Counted from the first letter of the stretch, positions 32,987 to 44,462 are shown. The stretch is 64,000 bases of DNA from Erysipelotrichaceae bacterium (GCA_017473265.1 JAFULQ010000008.1:62001-126000); one strand, 5' to 3'. Notes: a model not told the origin generated them from the sequence alone. Made by a program: numbers and translations.

Positions 32987-35900
32987 ATGACGAAAAAGAC
33001 GTATAAAGTAGTTAATTTAGGTAAAAAAGCACAACGCCGCGACTATTCAAAAGTAAGCGGTACTTTGCCATTGCCAAACCTAGTAGAAATCCAAACTGAT
33101 TCTTACGAATGGTTTAAAAATGAAGGGGTTCGTGAAGTATTTAACGAAATCTATCCTATTACAAACTATGCTGGAAATATCAGTTTAAAATTTGTGGATT
33201 ACGAATTTGGAACGCCAAAATATGATATTGATGAATGCAAAGTTAGAGAAGCAAACTATGCAGCTCCATTAAAAACAAAAATGGAATTGCAAATCGTTGA
33301 TAACTCTACTGGTGAAGTATTAAACAAAGTGGAAGAAGTTTTCTTAGGCGAATTCCCTTTAATGACTCCAACAGGAACATTCATTATTAATGGTGCAGAA
33401 CGTGTTATTGTTTCACAAATCGTTCGTTCACCAGGGGCTTACTATAAGGTAGAGCAAGAAGATAAAACAGGTAAAGAGTTATATCTTAGCGAATTAATTC
33501 CTAGCCGTGGTACATGGTTAGAATTTATGTCAGATAGCAAAAAAGCAGCTATCGGACGCTTTATTAACATGTCTGTTGACCGTAAACGTAAGATCTTATC
33601 TACAATCTTATTCAAGGGAATTGGTATGAGCTTGAATTTAAAGAATGGGGAAGATGCGTTTAATACGGAAAATATGAAAACATTCTTACAAGCTTTGAAT
33701 TTACGTGTTTATGATGTTGAAGTTGAGAATGAACAAAGAGAATTCTTAAATCAATATGCTTTATTATATACATCTGTATTCGGTAACTATGAAGAAATCG
33801 TTAATACATTAGTAAGTGATAAAGTTAAAACAACAAATCAAGCATTGTTAGAATTATATGAAAATCAACGTGCGGACGAAGTTCCAACGATTGATGGTTC
33901 TATTAACTTAATGAACGCGAAGTTCTTTGATGCTAGAAGATACGACTTAACAAAAGCTGGTCGTTATAAACTAGGTAAGAAATTAGCAGCGTTCTCTCGT
34001 TTAGAAAACAATGTATTAGCATGTGACATCTTAGATGTTCATGGTGATGTAGTATATCCAAAGGGTACACACATTGGTAAAAAAGAAGCTGCTGTATTAG
34101 AAAGAGAATTGAAGAAAGGTACACATATCAATGTATTACCATTCAATCACAATTTCTCTCATCCTGATGTTGTTGCATTAGATGCTAGTTGGACAAATGC
34201 TTTAGTTGGACGTATTGTTGCTGAAAGCTTCTCAGTTGAAGATGTTGATTTCGATTTAGGTACAGTATTAACTAAAGAAGATGCTGCATTCTTAAATGGA
34301 AAAGTGGAAACAGTTAGCGTATTTGGTGGTATTGCTGCTAAAGAAGTTAAGTTAACAGCTGAAAATGTTGCTTCTGTATTAGATTATGGACAACGTTTAT
34401 TCTGTTTAGGTCGTTTAGTAGATGGGGAAGGTCATGATGTTGTTAAAGAAGATTATGATTTATATGTAGCTAGATATGTACCAGATGAAACGGTTTATGA
34501 ATTAACAACAACTGAAGAAAATGAATTATACAAACGTGTTCAAAATGGTGAAGCATTAACTGTTTATTTGGTTGGTGCTGCTGTTCAAGAAGTTTATGCT
34601 CATACAGCTGAAAGTGATCATGTTGTTAAGGTTATTGGTATTGACCCAATTACTGCTAAAAAGACAATTATCATTTCTGATATGTATGCTCAATACTCTT
34701 ATATGTTAAATATGATGGATGGCATCGGAGTTGAAGATGACATTGACCAATTAGGTAACCGTCGTATTCGTACAGTAGGAGAATTGATTCAAAACCAATT
34801 CCGTATTGGTTTAAGTCGTATGGAACGTGTAGTAAAAGAAAGAATGTCTATTTCTGATATTGCTACATTGACTCCAAAGAATTTAACAAATATCCGTCCT
34901 TTAACAGCGGCTATTAAAGAATTCTTTGCTAGTTCCCAATTATCTCAATTTATGGACCAACAAAACCCATTAGCAGAATTAACAAACAAACGTCGTATTT
35001 CTGCTTTAGGTCCAGGTGGATTGACTAGAGAACGTGCTGGCTTCGAAGTTCGTGACGTTCACTCTACTCACTATGGTCGTATTTGTCCAATTGAAACACC
35101 TGAAGGACCAAACATCGGATTGATTAATAACTTAACAACTTATGCTCGTGTTAATGAATATGGATTCATCCAAACACCTTATCGTTTATTAGGTGAAGAT
35201 TATACAGTAACAGAAGATGTTGTGTATTTATCTGCTGATGAAGAAATGAAATATGTTATTGCGCAAGCTAACGAAGTTAAAGATGGTAAATTAGTAAATG
35301 AAGAAGTTGTTTGTCGTTACAACACAGAAACAATTATGGCTAAACGTGATCAAGTTGAATTAGTCGACGTATCACCAAAACAAATCGTATCTGTTGCGAC
35401 AGCTTGTATCCCATTCTTAGAAAACGACGATGCTTCTCGTGCGTTAATGGGTGCGAACATGCAACGTCAAGCAGTACCTCTAATTAATCCTGTAAGTCCA
35501 TATGTTGGTACAGGTATTGAGCACCGTGTTGCTACTGACTCTGGTAGTGCAATTGTTGCTCAAGAAAATGGTGTGGTTACATATGTTGATTCTAACCGTA
35601 TTGTTGTAAACGGTGATGAAGGTGAACATGTTTATAAACTACAAAAATTCCGTCGTTCTAATGCAGGTACATGTATTAACCAAAGACCTGTAGTAGTAGC
35701 TGGCGAAAGAGTAGATCGTGGAGATATCTTAGCGGATGGTCCATCAATGCAAAATGGTGAATTGGCTTTAGGTCAAAACGTAACAATTGCATTCATGACA
35801 TGGAATGGATATAACTACGAAGATGCGATCATCATGTCTGAACGTTTAGTAAGAGAAGATGTTTATACATCTATCCATATTGAATGTTATGATATCGAAG

Positions 35901-37114
35901 TTCGTGAAACAAAATTAGGACCTGAAGAAATTACTCGTGATATTCCAAACGTTTCTGAAGCTGCATGCCGTAACTTAGATGCTAGAGGTATCGTTATGGT
36001 TGGGGCTGAAGTTAAGGAAGGAGATATCTTAGTTGGTAAGGTTACTCCTAAAGGACAAAGCGAAATTTCTCCAGAAGAAAAATTGTTATTAGCTATCTTT
36101 GGTGAAAAATCTAGAGAAGTTAGAGATAACTCTTTAAAGGTAGAACATGGTGCTGCTGGTATCGTACAATCTGTACGTATCTTCAAACGTAGCGAAGGTC
36201 ATGAATTACCTCCAGGAGTAAATGAAGTTGTTAAAGTATATATCGTTCAAAAACGTAAAATCTCTGAAGGGGATAAGATGGCTGGACGCCATGGTAATAA
36301 AGGGGTAATTTCTAAGATTCTTCCTGTAGAAGATATGCCATATTTACCAGATGGTACACCAGTAGATATCATGTTAAACCCATTCGGGGTTCCATCTCGT
36401 ATGAACATTGGACAAGTACTTGAAATCCACTTAGGATTTGCAGCTAAGAAATTAGGTGTTAAGTTCGCTACTCCAGTATTCGATGGTATTAACAACGAAG
36501 AATTACAAGATATCTTAAGAGAAGCAAACAGTACAAAAGATGGTAAGACAGTATTGTACGATGGACGTACTGGTGAACCATTCGACCAACGTATTGCGGT
36601 TGGTGTAATGTACATGATTAAACTTGCGCACATGGTTGACGATAAGTTACATGCTCGTAGTACAGGACCTTACTCTTTAGTTACTCAACAACCATTGGGT
36701 GGTAAAGCTCAACGTGGTGGTCAAAGATTTGGGGAAATGGAAGTATGGGCTCTTGAAGCTTATGGTGCAGCACATACATTACAAGAAATCTTGACTGTAA
36801 AATCAGATGATATTACTGGTAGAACAAAAACTTATGAAGCAATCATTAAAGGTAAAGATATTCCAGAACCAGGAATTCCTGAATCATTCCGCGTATTGAA
36901 ACATGAATTACAAGCATTAGCTATTGATGTGAAGATGTTGGATGAAAATGGTCGTGAAGTAAGTTTAGAAAAGAGTGCGGAAGATGAAGCCGTTGCTCCA
37001 ATTATTAAAGAAGAAATCGAAGTTGAAGACGAAGATGTTACATCTATCGTTGAAGATGACGAAATCGTTGAAGCTGCAGTTGCTGGGTTTGATGACCTAG
37101 ACATGCAGTACTAA
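32987..37114 (+). CDS. rpoB: RNA polymerase beta subunit
   Basis: 1375 aa from ATG 32987 (AGAAAGGA 9 bases upstream; ATG 32978 sits directly on that site). All main regions are present: [62 protein letters not shown] and [24 protein letters not shown]. Two oddities: it is about 180 residues longer than the Bacillus protein, mainly in an enlarged stretch near 317-583; and residue 667, equivalent to E. coli His526, is Asn ([13 protein letters not shown]). The tail is acidic. RpoC follows after 17 bases. Confidence 0.97.
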   Translation: MTKKTYKVVNLGKKAQRRDYSKVSGTLPLPNLVEIQTDSYEWFKNEGVREVFNEIYPITNYAGNISLKFVDYEFGTPKYDIDECKVREANYAAPLKTKMELQIVDNSTGEVLNKVEEVFLGEFPLMTPTGTFIINGAERVIVSQIVRSPGAYYKVEQEDKTGKELYLSELIPSRGTWLEFMSDSKKAAIGRFINMSVDRKRKILSTILFKGIGMSLNLKNGEDAFNTENMKTFLQALNLRVYDVEVENEQREFLNQYALLYTSVFGNYEEIVNTLVSDKVKTTNQALLELYENQRADEVPTIDGSINLMNAKFFDARRYDLTKAGRYKLGKKLAAFSRLENNVLACDILDVHGDVVYPKGTHIGKKEAAVLERELKKGTHINVLPFNHNFSHPDVVALDASWTNALVGRIVAESFSVEDVDFDLGTVLTKEDAAFLNGKVETVSVFGGIAAKEVKLTAENVASVLDYGQRLFCLGRLVDGEGHDVVKEDYDLYVARYVPDETVYELTTTEENELYKRVQNGEALTVYLVGAAVQEVYAHTAESDHVVKVIGIDPITAKKTIIISDMYAQYSYMLNMMDGIGVEDDIDQLGNRRIRTVGELIQNQFRIGLSRMERVVKERMSISDIATLTPKNLTNIRPLTAAIKEFFASSQLSQFMDQQNPLAELTNKRRISALGPGGLTRERAGFEVRDVHSTHYGRICPIETPEGPNIGLINNLTTYARVNEYGFIQTPYRLLGEDYTVTEDVVYLSADEEMKYVIAQANEVKDGKLVNEEVVCRYNTETIMAKRDQVELVDVSPKQIVSVATACIPFLENDDASRALMGANMQRQAVPLINPVSPYVGTGIEHRVATDSGSAIVAQENGVVTYVDSNRIVVNGDEGEHVYKLQKFRRSNAGTCINQRPVVVAGERVDRGDILADGPSMQNGELALGQNVTIAFMTWNGYNYEDAIIMSERLVREDVYTSIHIECYDIEVRETKLGPEEITRDIPNVSEAACRNLDARGIVMVGAEVKEGDILVGKVTPKGQSEISPEEKLLLAIFGEKSREVRDNSLKVEHGAAGIVQSVRIFKRSEGHELPPGVNEVVKVYIVQKRKISEGDKMAGRHGNKGVISKILPVEDMPYLPDGTPVDIMLNPFGVPSRMNIGQVLEIHLGFAAKKLGVKFATPVFDGINNEELQDILREANSTKDGKTVLYDGRTGEPFDQRIAVGVMYMIKLAHMVDDKLHARSTGPYSLVTQQPLGGKAQRGGQRFGEMEVWALEAYGAAHTLQEILTVKSDDITGRTKTYEAIIKGKDIPEPGIPESFRVLKHELQALAIDVKMLDENGREVSLEKSAEDEAVAPIIKEEIEVEDEDVTSIVEDDEIVEAAVAGFDDLDMQY

Positions 37115-37131
37115 GAAGGAGGTAAGAAATT

Positions 37132-40125
37132 ATGAATACAGCAAATTTTGCCTCAATTAAAGTGGGATTAGCTTCTCCTGATCGTATTAAAGAATGGTCT
37201 TATGGTGAAGTAAAGAAACCTGAAACAATTAACTATCGTTCTCAAAAACCTGAACGCGATGGTTTATTCTGTGAACGCATTTTCGGTCCAAGTAAGGACT
37301 GGGAATGCTATTGCGGAAAATATAAGAAAGTTCGTTACAAAGGTGTTGTTTGTGACCGTTGTGGTGTTGAAATCACTAAGTCAAGTGTACGTCGTGAACG
37401 TATGGGGCATATCGAATTAGCAGCTCCTGTTGCTCATATTTGGTATTTAAGAGGAACACCTTCTCGTATGGCTTTATTATTAAATGTGCCACCTAAAGCA
37501 TTAGAAGAAGTTGTATACTTTGTAAGCTGGATTGTTACTGATCCTCAAGATACAAAATTAGAATACAAACAAATTCTTTCTGAAAAAGAATATCGTGATT
37601 CTATCGCTTTATATGGTGCTGGTAGCTTTGTTGCGAAAACAGGTGCTGAAGCTGTTAAAACTTTATTAGAACAAGTAAACTTAGATCAAGAATTAACATT
37701 AGTTAAAGCTGAACTAGAAAATGCACAAGGTGATAAACGTAAGAAATTAATCAAACGTTTAGAAACAATTGAAGCATTTGTTGAATCTGATAACCAACCT
37801 GAATGGATGATTTTAACAGTATTACCAGTTATTCCACCAGATTTACGTCCAATGTTACAATTGGATGGTGGACGTTTCGCTACAAGTGATTTAAATGACT
37901 TGTATCGTCGTGTTATTACACGTAACAATCGTTTAAAGAAATTATTAGAATTAGGTACACCTGCAATTATCGTTCAAAACGAAAAACGTATGTTACAAGA
38001 AGCAGTTGATGCTTTAATTGATAACGGTCGTAGAAGTAAGCCTATTACTGGTGCTGGTGGACGTTCTTTAAAATCTCTTTCTCACAGTTTGAAAGGTAAA
38101 CAAGGACGTTTCCGTCAAAACTTATTAGGTAAACGTGTAGACTTCTCTGGACGTTCAGTAATTGCGGTAGGACCAGATTTGAAGATGTATCAATGTGGAT
38201 TACCACGTGAAATGGCAATTCAATTATTCAAACCATTTGTAATTAATGAAATTGTTCATCGTGGTATTGCTGGAAATCCAAAAACAGCTGAAAAATTGAT
38301 TGATCGTCAAGATCCACGTGTTTGGGAAATGGTTGAATATGTAATTCAAGACCACCCAGTATTATTGAACCGTGCTCCTACGCTTCACCGTTTAGGTATT
38401 CAAGCATTCATGCCTAAATTAGTTGAAGGTCGTGCGATTCGTTTGCACCCATTAGTAACTCCTGCGTTCAACGCGGACTTCGATGGTGACCAAATGGCTG
38501 TACACGTACCTTTAAGTGAAGAAGCATGTTGCGAAGCGAAGATTTTAATGCTTGGTTCTAACAACATCTTAGGTCCTAAAGATGGTAAACCTATCGTTAC
38601 TCCATCTCAAGACATGGTTTTAGGTAACTATTACTTGACAATGGAAGAAACAGCAGAAGAATTCTATGCACAAGCAGAAATGTATCGTGCATTAGATGAT
38701 GAAGATTCAGCTAAAGTTTATACAAGATATGCAGAATCTGAAGGACGTATTTATAAAGATATCAATGAAGTATTGATGGCATATGAAACTAAGCAAACTC
38801 ACTTGCATTCTCGTATTGCTGTAAGAGCTTCTTCAATTAACAAAACAAGTTTCACTGAAGAACAACATGGTCAATACTTAATTACAACTGTAGGGAAAAT
38901 CATTTTCAATGATATGTTCCCACAAGATTTCCCATATATTAATGAAGTAACTAAGAAAGGTGATTGTTTCATTCAAACTCCTGATAAATACTTCACACCA
39001 ATGGGAAGTGATATTAAAGCGTTCATTAAATCATTACCTATTTCAAGTGCAGTAACTAAATCAAACTTAGGTGATATCATCGGTGCGATTTACAAACGTT
39101 ATAGCAATGACCAAGGTGATGTATATAAAATCTTTGATAAGATTAAAGATAATGGATTTAAGTATTCAACAGCTTCTGGTATGACAGTTTCATTGGATGA
39201 TATCAAAGTATCTCCAAATAAAGCGAAATACGTAGAAGAAGGTAAAGAAAAAGCCGCTGTATTAATGAAATTATACAAACGTGGTAAATTAACTGGACCT
39301 GAATGGGAAAAACACTTAAATGAATTATGGGGTGGAATCAAAGATAAACTTGGTGATGAGTTGATGGCTGCATTACCTCGTAAAAACCCTATTAACATGA
39401 TGGCGACTTCTGGTGCCCGTGGTAATAAATCACACTTTACTCAGTTAGCTGGTATGCGTGGTTTAATGGGTAAACCTACTCAGTCTAAATCAACTAAAGA
39501 ATATCAATCATCAATTATCGAAGTTCCTATTTACTCTAACTTCCGTGAAGGATTAGACGTAAGTGAATTCTTCATCTCTACTCACGGTGTGCGTAAAGGG
39601 TTAACAGATACAGCGTTAAAGACTGCTGAATCTGGATACTTAACTCGTCGTTTAGTAGACGTTGCTCAAGATGTAATCGTTACTGAAGAAGATTGTGGAA
39701 CAGATAAAGGTTACTTGGTTGAAAATATCGTTGACCGTAAAACAGGTACTATTGTTGAAAAACTATATGACCGTTTGGTTGGACGTTATATTAAAGAGGA
39801 TATCTATGATCCTCAAACTGGTGAATTAATCATCGAAGCTGATGAATATATCACAGAACAATTAGCTCAACGCATTGTTGATACAGGTGTTGATCATGTA
39901 TATATCCGTAATACATTCGTATGTGATTCTACATATGGTGTATGTAAGAAATGTTATGGTAAAAACATGGCTACAGGTAAAGTGGTAGAAGTTGGTGAAG
40001 CTATTGGTATTATGGCTGCTCAATCTATCGGTGAACCTGGTACACAGTTAACAATGAGAACATTCCATACTGGTGGTGTTGCTGGTGGTGGAGATATCAC
40101 TCAAGGGTTACCTCGTGTAGAATAA
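37132..40125 (+). CDS. rpoC: RNA polymerase beta-prime subunit, N-terminal part up to an in-frame TAA
   Basis: 997 aa. Contains the zinc ribbon ([20 protein letters not shown]), the active-site NADFDGD (447-453, with Asp 449, 451, 453), the bridge helix and the first trigger-loop helix [12 protein letters not shown] (catalytic His979). It stops at TAA 40123-40125, codon 998, just after ITQGLPRVE. The same frame then continues as LFEARCPKHPALLAKISG, the expected next residues, for 287 more codons. No insertion or frame change is present: a single GAA-to-TAA base difference explains it. As written the product lacks the second trigger helix and the C-terminal clamp and jaw, and should not be functional alone. 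Confidence 0.9.
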   Translation: MNTANFASIKVGLASPDRIKEWSYGEVKKPETINYRSQKPERDGLFCERIFGPSKDWECYCGKYKKVRYKGVVCDRCGVEITKSSVRRERMGHIELAAPVAHIWYLRGTPSRMALLLNVPPKALEEVVYFVSWIVTDPQDTKLEYKQILSEKEYRDSIALYGAGSFVAKTGAEAVKTLLEQVNLDQELTLVKAELENAQGDKRKKLIKRLETIEAFVESDNQPEWMILTVLPVIPPDLRPMLQLDGGRFATSDLNDLYRRVITRNNRLKKLLELGTPAIIVQNEKRMLQEAVDALIDNGRRSKPITGAGGRSLKSLSHSLKGKQGRFRQNLLGKRVDFSGRSVIAVGPDLKMYQCGLPREMAIQLFKPFVINEIVHRGIAGNPKTAEKLIDRQDPRVWEMVEYVIQDHPVLLNRAPTLHRLGIQAFMPKLVEGRAIRLHPLVTPAFNADFDGDQMAVHVPLSEEACCEAKILMLGSNNILGPKDGKPIVTPSQDMVLGNYYLTMEETAEEFYAQAEMYRALDDEDSAKVYTRYAESEGRIYKDINEVLMAYETKQTHLHSRIAVRASSINKTSFTEEQHGQYLITTVGKIIFNDMFPQDFPYINEVTKKGDCFIQTPDKYFTPMGSDIKAFIKSLPISSAVTKSNLGDIIGAIYKRYSNDQGDVYKIFDKIKDNGFKYSTASGMTVSLDDIKVSPNKAKYVEEGKEKAAVLMKLYKRGKLTGPEWEKHLNELWGGIKDKLGDELMAALPRKNPINMMATSGARGNKSHFTQLAGMRGLMGKPTQSKSTKEYQSSIIEVPIYSNFREGLDVSEFFISTHGVRKGLTDTALKTAESGYLTRRLVDVAQDVIVTEEDCGTDKGYLVENIVDRKTGTIVEKLYDRLVGRYIKEDIYDPQTGELIIEADEYITEQLAQRIVDTGVDHVYIRNTFVCDSTYGVCKKCYGKNMATGKVVEVGEAIGIMAAQSIGEPGTQLTMRTFHTGGVAGGGDITQGLPRVE
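40123..40125 (+). other. In-frame TAA interrupting rpoC
   Basis: The codon expected from homologues in PRVE-x-LFEAR is Glu, Asp or Ala; here it is TAA in a GTA GAA TAA TTA TTC context. The frame is open on both sides. Sequence error, sub-population variant, nonsense suppression or true split cannot be separated from this sequence alone. Confidence 0.9.
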
Positions 40126-40218
40126 TTATTCGAAGCACGTTGTCCAAAACATCCTGCTTTATTAGCTAAGATTAGCGGTGAAATCACTGCTGTTGAAGAA
40201 ATTGAAAACCATGGTGGT

Positions 40219-40989
40219 ATGCGTATTGTTATCAGCAATGATACAGAAAGCATCGAACACAAAGCTGATCCTACTCAAGTGATTCGTGCTTGGATTAAAC
40301 CTGGTCATCAAATCGAAGCAGGTGACAAGTTAACTGAAGGTTCTGTAAATCCAAAAGAATTATTAGAAGTAGCAAATGTACAAGCTGTTCAAAACTATAT
40401 CTTAAAAGAAGTTAAGAAAGTTTATGAATCTCAAGGTATTAGCATTTCTGATAAACACTTGGAAGTTATGATTCGCCAAATGTTACGTAAAGTAGTTGTT
40501 CTTGAAAGTAACGATACAGGATTAAGCGTTGGTAAACAAATCAGCTTAATTAAGATTACTGAAAAGAATAATGAAGTATTACTTGATGGTGGAATTCCAG
40601 CTAAGTTTGGACCTACATTATTAGGTATTTCTAAATCTTCTGTTGAAACAGATTCATTCTTATCTGCAGCAAGTTTCCAAGAAACTACTAAAGTATTAAC
40701 TGAAGCTAGTATCAAAGGAAAAGAAGATACATTACTTGGATTAAAAGAAAATGTAATCATTGGTAAATTAATCCCTGCTGGTACAGGTTCTAAAGCAGAA
40801 CGTGAATCAACAACATTAATCAATGAAATGGCTGCTGAAATGAAACGCAAAAAGTTAGAACGTTATCAACAAGATAATGAACAAAATGAAAAAGATGAAT
40901 TATCATCAATCATTTCTAGTGTAGTTTCTAAAGAAGAAGCTATTATGTCTGAAGTAATTGAAGACATCGAAGAAGATATTGAAGAATAG
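40219..40989 (+). CDS. rpoC: RNA polymerase beta-prime subunit, C-terminal part
   Basis: The rpoC frame is open from 40126 to TAG 40987-40989; the first ATG is at 40219, with no convincing ribosome site and no GTG/TTG start before it. From 40126 the residues LFEARCPKHPALLAKISGEIT continue beta-prime; then LEVMIRQMLRK, the KSSVETDSFLSAASFQETTKVL lid of the C-terminal domain and LKENVIIGKLIPAGTG are all normal. A protein starting at Met40219 would lack the second trigger helix. The conserved sequence shows no decay, so selection on this part is recent or continuing. Best regarded as the rest of one gene 37132-40989. Confidence 0.85.
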   Translation: MRIVISNDTESIEHKADPTQVIRAWIKPGHQIEAGDKLTEGSVNPKELLEVANVQAVQNYILKEVKKVYESQGISISDKHLEVMIRQMLRKVVVLESNDTGLSVGKQISLIKITEKNNEVLLDGGIPAKFGPTLLGISKSSVETDSFLSAASFQETTKVLTEASIKGKEDTLLGLKENVIIGKLIPAGTGSKAERESTTLINEMAAEMKRKKLERYQQDNEQNEKDELSSIISSVVSKEEAIMSEVIEDIEEDIEE

Positions 40990-40995
40990 TAACTA

Positions 40996-41027
40996 AGAGA
41001 CAATCGCAAGGTTGTCTCTTTTCTTTT
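40996..41027 (+). terminator. Terminator of rpoBC
   Basis: AGAGACAA / TTGTCTCT around an 8-nt loop, then TTTCTTTTT. Confidence 0.9.
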
Positions 41028-41070
41028 TGTGTAAATACGTGTAAACTAATCTACGAATGAGGGAAGAAAA

Positions 41071-42621
41071 ATGAGTATTTGTGTAGTAGAAAAGTTAAGT
41101 CACGGCTTTGGAGGTCGAATTATATTTGAAGATGTCTCTTTCAGATTAAATAAAGGAGAACACATTGGACTAGTTGGTGCCAATGGTGAAGGAAAAAGTA
41201 CCTTCATGAAGATTTTGACACGTAATTTAATCCCAGATGAAGGGAAAATTACTTGGTCAAATAAAGTAAAAGTTGGATACTTAGATCAACATACAGTATT
41301 AGAAAAAGGGAAAAGTATTCGTGATGTATTAAAAACAGCATATGATGATTTGTTTGTGATTGAGCAAGAAATCAATGATGCCTATATGAAAATGTGTGAT
41401 TGTTCTGAAGAAGAAATGAATCAATTATTAGAAATGATTGGTGAATCACAAGATTACTTAGAACATCATGATTTCTATTTAATTGATGCGAAAGTTGAAG
41501 AAGTTGCTAGAGCATTAGGCTTAACAGATTTAGGATTAGATAGTGATGTTGATGAATTAAGTGGTGGCCAAAGAACGAAAATTCTATTGGCTAAGTTATT
41601 ATTAGAAAAACCAGACATTCTATTATTAGATGAACCAACCAACTATTTAGATGAACAGCACATTGATTGGTTAAAGAAATATTTATTAGATTATGAAAAT
41701 GCGTTTATTTTAATTAGTCATGATATTCCATTCTTAAATGAAGTGGTTAACGTTATTTATCATGTGGATGCACCTAAATTAACTCGTTATACAGGTAACT
41801 ATGATGAATTTAAACGTGTATATGAAATTAACCAAAGACAATTAGAAGCAGCTTATAATCGCCAAGTAAAAGAAATTGAACGCTTAGAAGATTTTGTGGC
41901 TAGAAATAAAGCAAGAGTTGCGACACGTGGTATGGCTAATTCAAGAGCTAAGAAATTAGAAAAGATGGAGCGTATTGAATTAAAAGCTGAAAAACCAAAA
42001 CCAGTATTTAATTTCCAAATGGGTAAAACAACAAGTAAAGTGATCTTTGATGCACAAGGTTTAGTTATTGGATATGATGAACCGCTAAGCAAACCAATGA
42101 AATTAGAACTAGAACGTGGTAAGAAAATTGCTTTAACTGGAGCTAATGGTTTAGGTAAATCTACATTATTAAAAAGCTTATTAGGTATTATTCCAGAAAT
42201 TGAAGGTAAAGTAGATTTAGGGGAAAATTTACAAATTGGTTATTTTGAACAAGAAGTAAAAGAATCAGATAAAAACTGTATTGATGAGTTATGGGATGAA
42301 TATCCAAGTATGTTACAAGTAGAAGTACGAGCTGCTTTAGCTAAATGTGGATTAACAAACCAACAAATTGAATCAAAAGTAAAAGTTTTATCTGGTGGAG
42401 AACAAGCAAAATTACGTTTATGTAAATTGATTCAAAAACCTTGTAATGTCTTAATTCTAGATGAACCAACAAACCATTTAGATCAAGATGCGAAAGATGA
42501 ATTAAAACGTGCATTAAAAGAATATCCAGGAACTATTTTATTAGTATGTCATGAACGTGATTTCTATGAAGATATTGTAGAAGAAGTTTGGGATATGTCT
42601 CAATATAGTTTAAAGAAATAG
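41071..42621 (+). CDS. ABC-F family ATPase
   Basis: 516 aa, two ATPase domains and no membrane part: Walker A GANGEGKST and GANGLGKST, signatures LSGGQRTK and LSGGEQAKL, Walker B LLLDEPTNYLD and LILDEPTNHLD, with an interdomain linker (about 245-310) rich in Arg/Lys (ARNKARVATRGMANSRAKKLEKM). ABC-F proteins bind the ribosomal E site; housekeeping members (YbiT/Uup/EttA groups) tune translation, others protect against antibiotics. The linker is not the long type of most resistance members, so a housekeeping role is more likely. The position right after rpoBC is unusual. Confidence 0.9.
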   Translation: MSICVVEKLSHGFGGRIIFEDVSFRLNKGEHIGLVGANGEGKSTFMKILTRNLIPDEGKITWSNKVKVGYLDQHTVLEKGKSIRDVLKTAYDDLFVIEQEINDAYMKMCDCSEEEMNQLLEMIGESQDYLEHHDFYLIDAKVEEVARALGLTDLGLDSDVDELSGGQRTKILLAKLLLEKPDILLLDEPTNYLDEQHIDWLKKYLLDYENAFILISHDIPFLNEVVNVIYHVDAPKLTRYTGNYDEFKRVYEINQRQLEAAYNRQVKEIERLEDFVARNKARVATRGMANSRAKKLEKMERIELKAEKPKPVFNFQMGKTTSKVIFDAQGLVIGYDEPLSKPMKLELERGKKIALTGANGLGKSTLLKSLLGIIPEIEGKVDLGENLQIGYFEQEVKESDKNCIDELWDEYPSMLQVEVRAALAKCGLTNQQIESKVKVLSGGEQAKLRLCKLIQKPCNVLILDEPTNHLDQDAKDELKRALKEYPGTILLVCHERDFYEDIVEEVWDMSQYSLKK

Positions 42622-42631
42622 AGGTGAGAAC

Positions 42632-42973
42632 TTGAGAAAGTTAAGTATTTCATTAATTATTAATGGTGTATCATTATATTTAATATCAAATCTATTTGAT
42701 GGAATAACGATTCAAACATCTGCTTTAGTAGCGATGACATTGATATTTTGTGTATTGAATACCATTGTTAAACCAATTTTGGAATTATTTGCATTGCCAT
42801 TTACGATTATGACATTAGGATTGTTTTCGTTAGTGGTTAATGGTGTAGTATTAAATTTAGCATTTGCATTTGTGAAAGGTGCATCATGCGATTCGCTAAT
42901 TACTTGCATTGGAGCAAGTATTGTTTTATCAATTTTAAATACGGGATTACAAGCTATATTTGGAGAAGATTAG
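42632..42973 (+). CDS. YvlD/phage-holin-like four-helix membrane protein
   Basis: 113 aa, TTG start at 42632 with GAGGTGAG upstream. Four hydrophobic helices, including VAMTLIFCVLNTIVKPILELFALPFTIMTLGLFSLVVNGVVL (by position about 33-74), the PF04020-type arrangement seen in Bacillus YvlD. Its function is unknown; relatives have been linked to envelope stress. The stop overlaps closely with the next start (1 base gap). Confidence 0.8.
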   Translation: MRKLSISLIINGVSLYLISNLFDGITIQTSALVAMTLIFCVLNTIVKPILELFALPFTIMTLGLFSLVVNGVVLNLAFAFVKGASCDSLITCIGASIVLSILNTGLQAIFGED

Positions 42974-42974
42974 T

Positions 42975-44291
42975 ATGAAGAAAGTATTTATATTGTTATT
43001 TTGTTTGTGTTTATTGTGTGGATGTAATACAAATACATCTAAAAATGTAAAACCAGCAGGTTCGGATTTAAAAATTATGGTAGCTACTGATATGCACTTT
43101 TTAGCAAGCGAATGTCATGATGGTGGTGAAACATCACAAGCGATTTACAATGTTCGTGATGGGAAAATGGTTGAATATGGAAAAGAAATTATCATGGCAT
43201 TTGTGGATGCGTGTATTGAAGAAAATGCTGATGCGGTTTTATTGACGGGTGATTTAACATACAATGGAGAACGTGCATCACATGAAGAGTTGGCGATGCT
43301 TTTACAACCATTGTCTGAAGCGAATATTGATGTTTTGATTATGCCTGGGAATCATGATATTCGTAATCCAAATGCGTATTCATTTGAAGGTGATGAAGCT
43401 TTTTATGTAAATACAGTTGAAGCTGAAGATTTTGAAACGATTTATGAAAATTATGGATTTAAGGATGCTTATAAAAGAGATGAGCATTCATTGAGTTATT
43501 TATATAAATTAAGCGAAGATATTTGGTTTATGGTGCTTGATGTAAATGGATATGAATGGAATTCGATGTTTGGTTTAAATAGTGAAGGGAAAATCAAACA
43601 AGAGACATTGAAGTGGGCTGAAGAATGTTTTAAATTAGCAAGCAGAAAAGGTGCTACAATTCTAACCGCAACTCACCACTCGCTTTTAAAAAATGAGTAT
43701 CTTCATTCGGAAGATTATCGAATCACATATAATGCCAATCAGTTTATGCAGTTGATGGCAAAATATGGTTCTTTAGTTAATTTCAGTGGACATATTCATG
43801 CACAATCGATTGTCAAAAATGAAGTAGATACTGTATCTTTATTTGATATCACAACCGAATCATTGGTTGTGGCAGAAAATAACTATGGCGTCGTTACTAT
43901 TTCGGATTCGAATCTAGTATATGAAGCAAAAAGCTTAGATGTCGATGGATGGGCTAAAAAACAAGGAATTACTGATGAAAATTTATTGAATTTTCACCAA
44001 TATGCTTGGCAACATTATTATGATGTGTCTTATAACTTGTTTTTAGGCAATTATGACAATTTAGAAGTAAATCAAAAAGTAAAAGAAGATATTGCTAGTT
44101 TGTTTGCATATTTGAATCCCTATTATTTTAGTGGTCGTATGGATGAGGTTGCTAGTCAAATTACAGAGCATCCAGGCTATGTAGCATTACAAAAAAATAG
44201 TGATGTTTTTTCCACAAATTACCTTGAATCTATGCTTGCTGAGAGGGATTGTTTACAACGAAAAATAGAGATCACAGATATAAGAAAATAG
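42975..44291 (+). CDS. Calcineurin-like phosphoesterase lipoprotein
   Basis: 438 aa from ATG 42975 (GGAGAAGA upstream). Signal peptide with lipobox LLCGC gives a lipid-anchored extracellular enzyme. Metallophosphoesterase motifs: ATDMHF (Asp/His), LLTGDLTYNG, MPGNHDIRNP, TATHHSLL and FSGHIHAQ. The first motif is DMH in place of the usual DxH, same spacing. About 150 C-terminal residues after the domain are helical and of unknown role. Likely acts on extracellular phosphoesters or nucleotides. Confidence 0.88.
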   Translation: MKKVFILLFCLCLLCGCNTNTSKNVKPAGSDLKIMVATDMHFLASECHDGGETSQAIYNVRDGKMVEYGKEIIMAFVDACIEENADAVLLTGDLTYNGERASHEELAMLLQPLSEANIDVLIMPGNHDIRNPNAYSFEGDEAFYVNTVEAEDFETIYENYGFKDAYKRDEHSLSYLYKLSEDIWFMVLDVNGYEWNSMFGLNSEGKIKQETLKWAEECFKLASRKGATILTATHHSLLKNEYLHSEDYRITYNANQFMQLMAKYGSLVNFSGHIHAQSIVKNEVDTVSLFDITTESLVVAENNYGVVTISDSNLVYEAKSLDVDGWAKKQGITDENLLNFHQYAWQHYYDVSYNLFLGNYDNLEVNQKVKEDIASLFAYLNPYYFSGRMDEVASQITEHPGYVALQKNSDVFSTNYLESMLAERDCLQRKIEITDIRK

Positions 44292-44327
44292 TTGTAAAAA
44301 AATTATTAAAAATATTAAAAATTTTTG

Positions 44328-44357
44328 TTGACAGTGTGAAGTTGATAATAGTATACT
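44328..44357 (+). promoter_or_regulatory. Promoter of the rpsL-rpsG-fusA operon
   Basis: TTGACA (44328-44333), 18-bp spacer, TATACT (44352-44357), with long A/T-tracts upstream (44295-44326) that may be an UP element. Confidence 0.85.
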
Positions 44358-44462
44358 AATCATGCTATGCGGAATATGGCTCTAGAAATAGAGCCAATTC
44401 GTTGGAGAAGAAAAGACACACCTGAAACCGTGTGTCATAAAATCGAAAGGAGGAAATGTTGC
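44358..44462 (+). promoter_or_regulatory. Structured 5-prime leader of the str operon
   Basis: Contains, in order, GCTATG-CGGAA-TATGGC (partly G-U), a perfect GGCTCTA GAAA TAGAGCC hairpin (44378-44395) and GACACAC / GTGTGTC (44415-44436), then AAAGGAGG. No long U-run, so not a simple attenuator. The start of this leader resembles that of the rplK leader. S7 or S12 autogenous control is possible but not demonstrated. Confidence 0.55.

Noticed and set aside
40100-40230. Intron, intein or programmed frameshift in rpoC
   Set aside because: No extra sequence is present and the frame is unchanged on both sides of the TAA; only one codon differs.
37132-40989. rpoC as a decaying pseudogene
   Set aside because: All conserved motifs before and after the TAA are intact and the gene is essential; other explanations are better.
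44367-44462. Extended rpsL start in the leader
   Set aside because: The added residues overlap RNA hairpins and do not resemble S12; ATG 44463 has the RBS.
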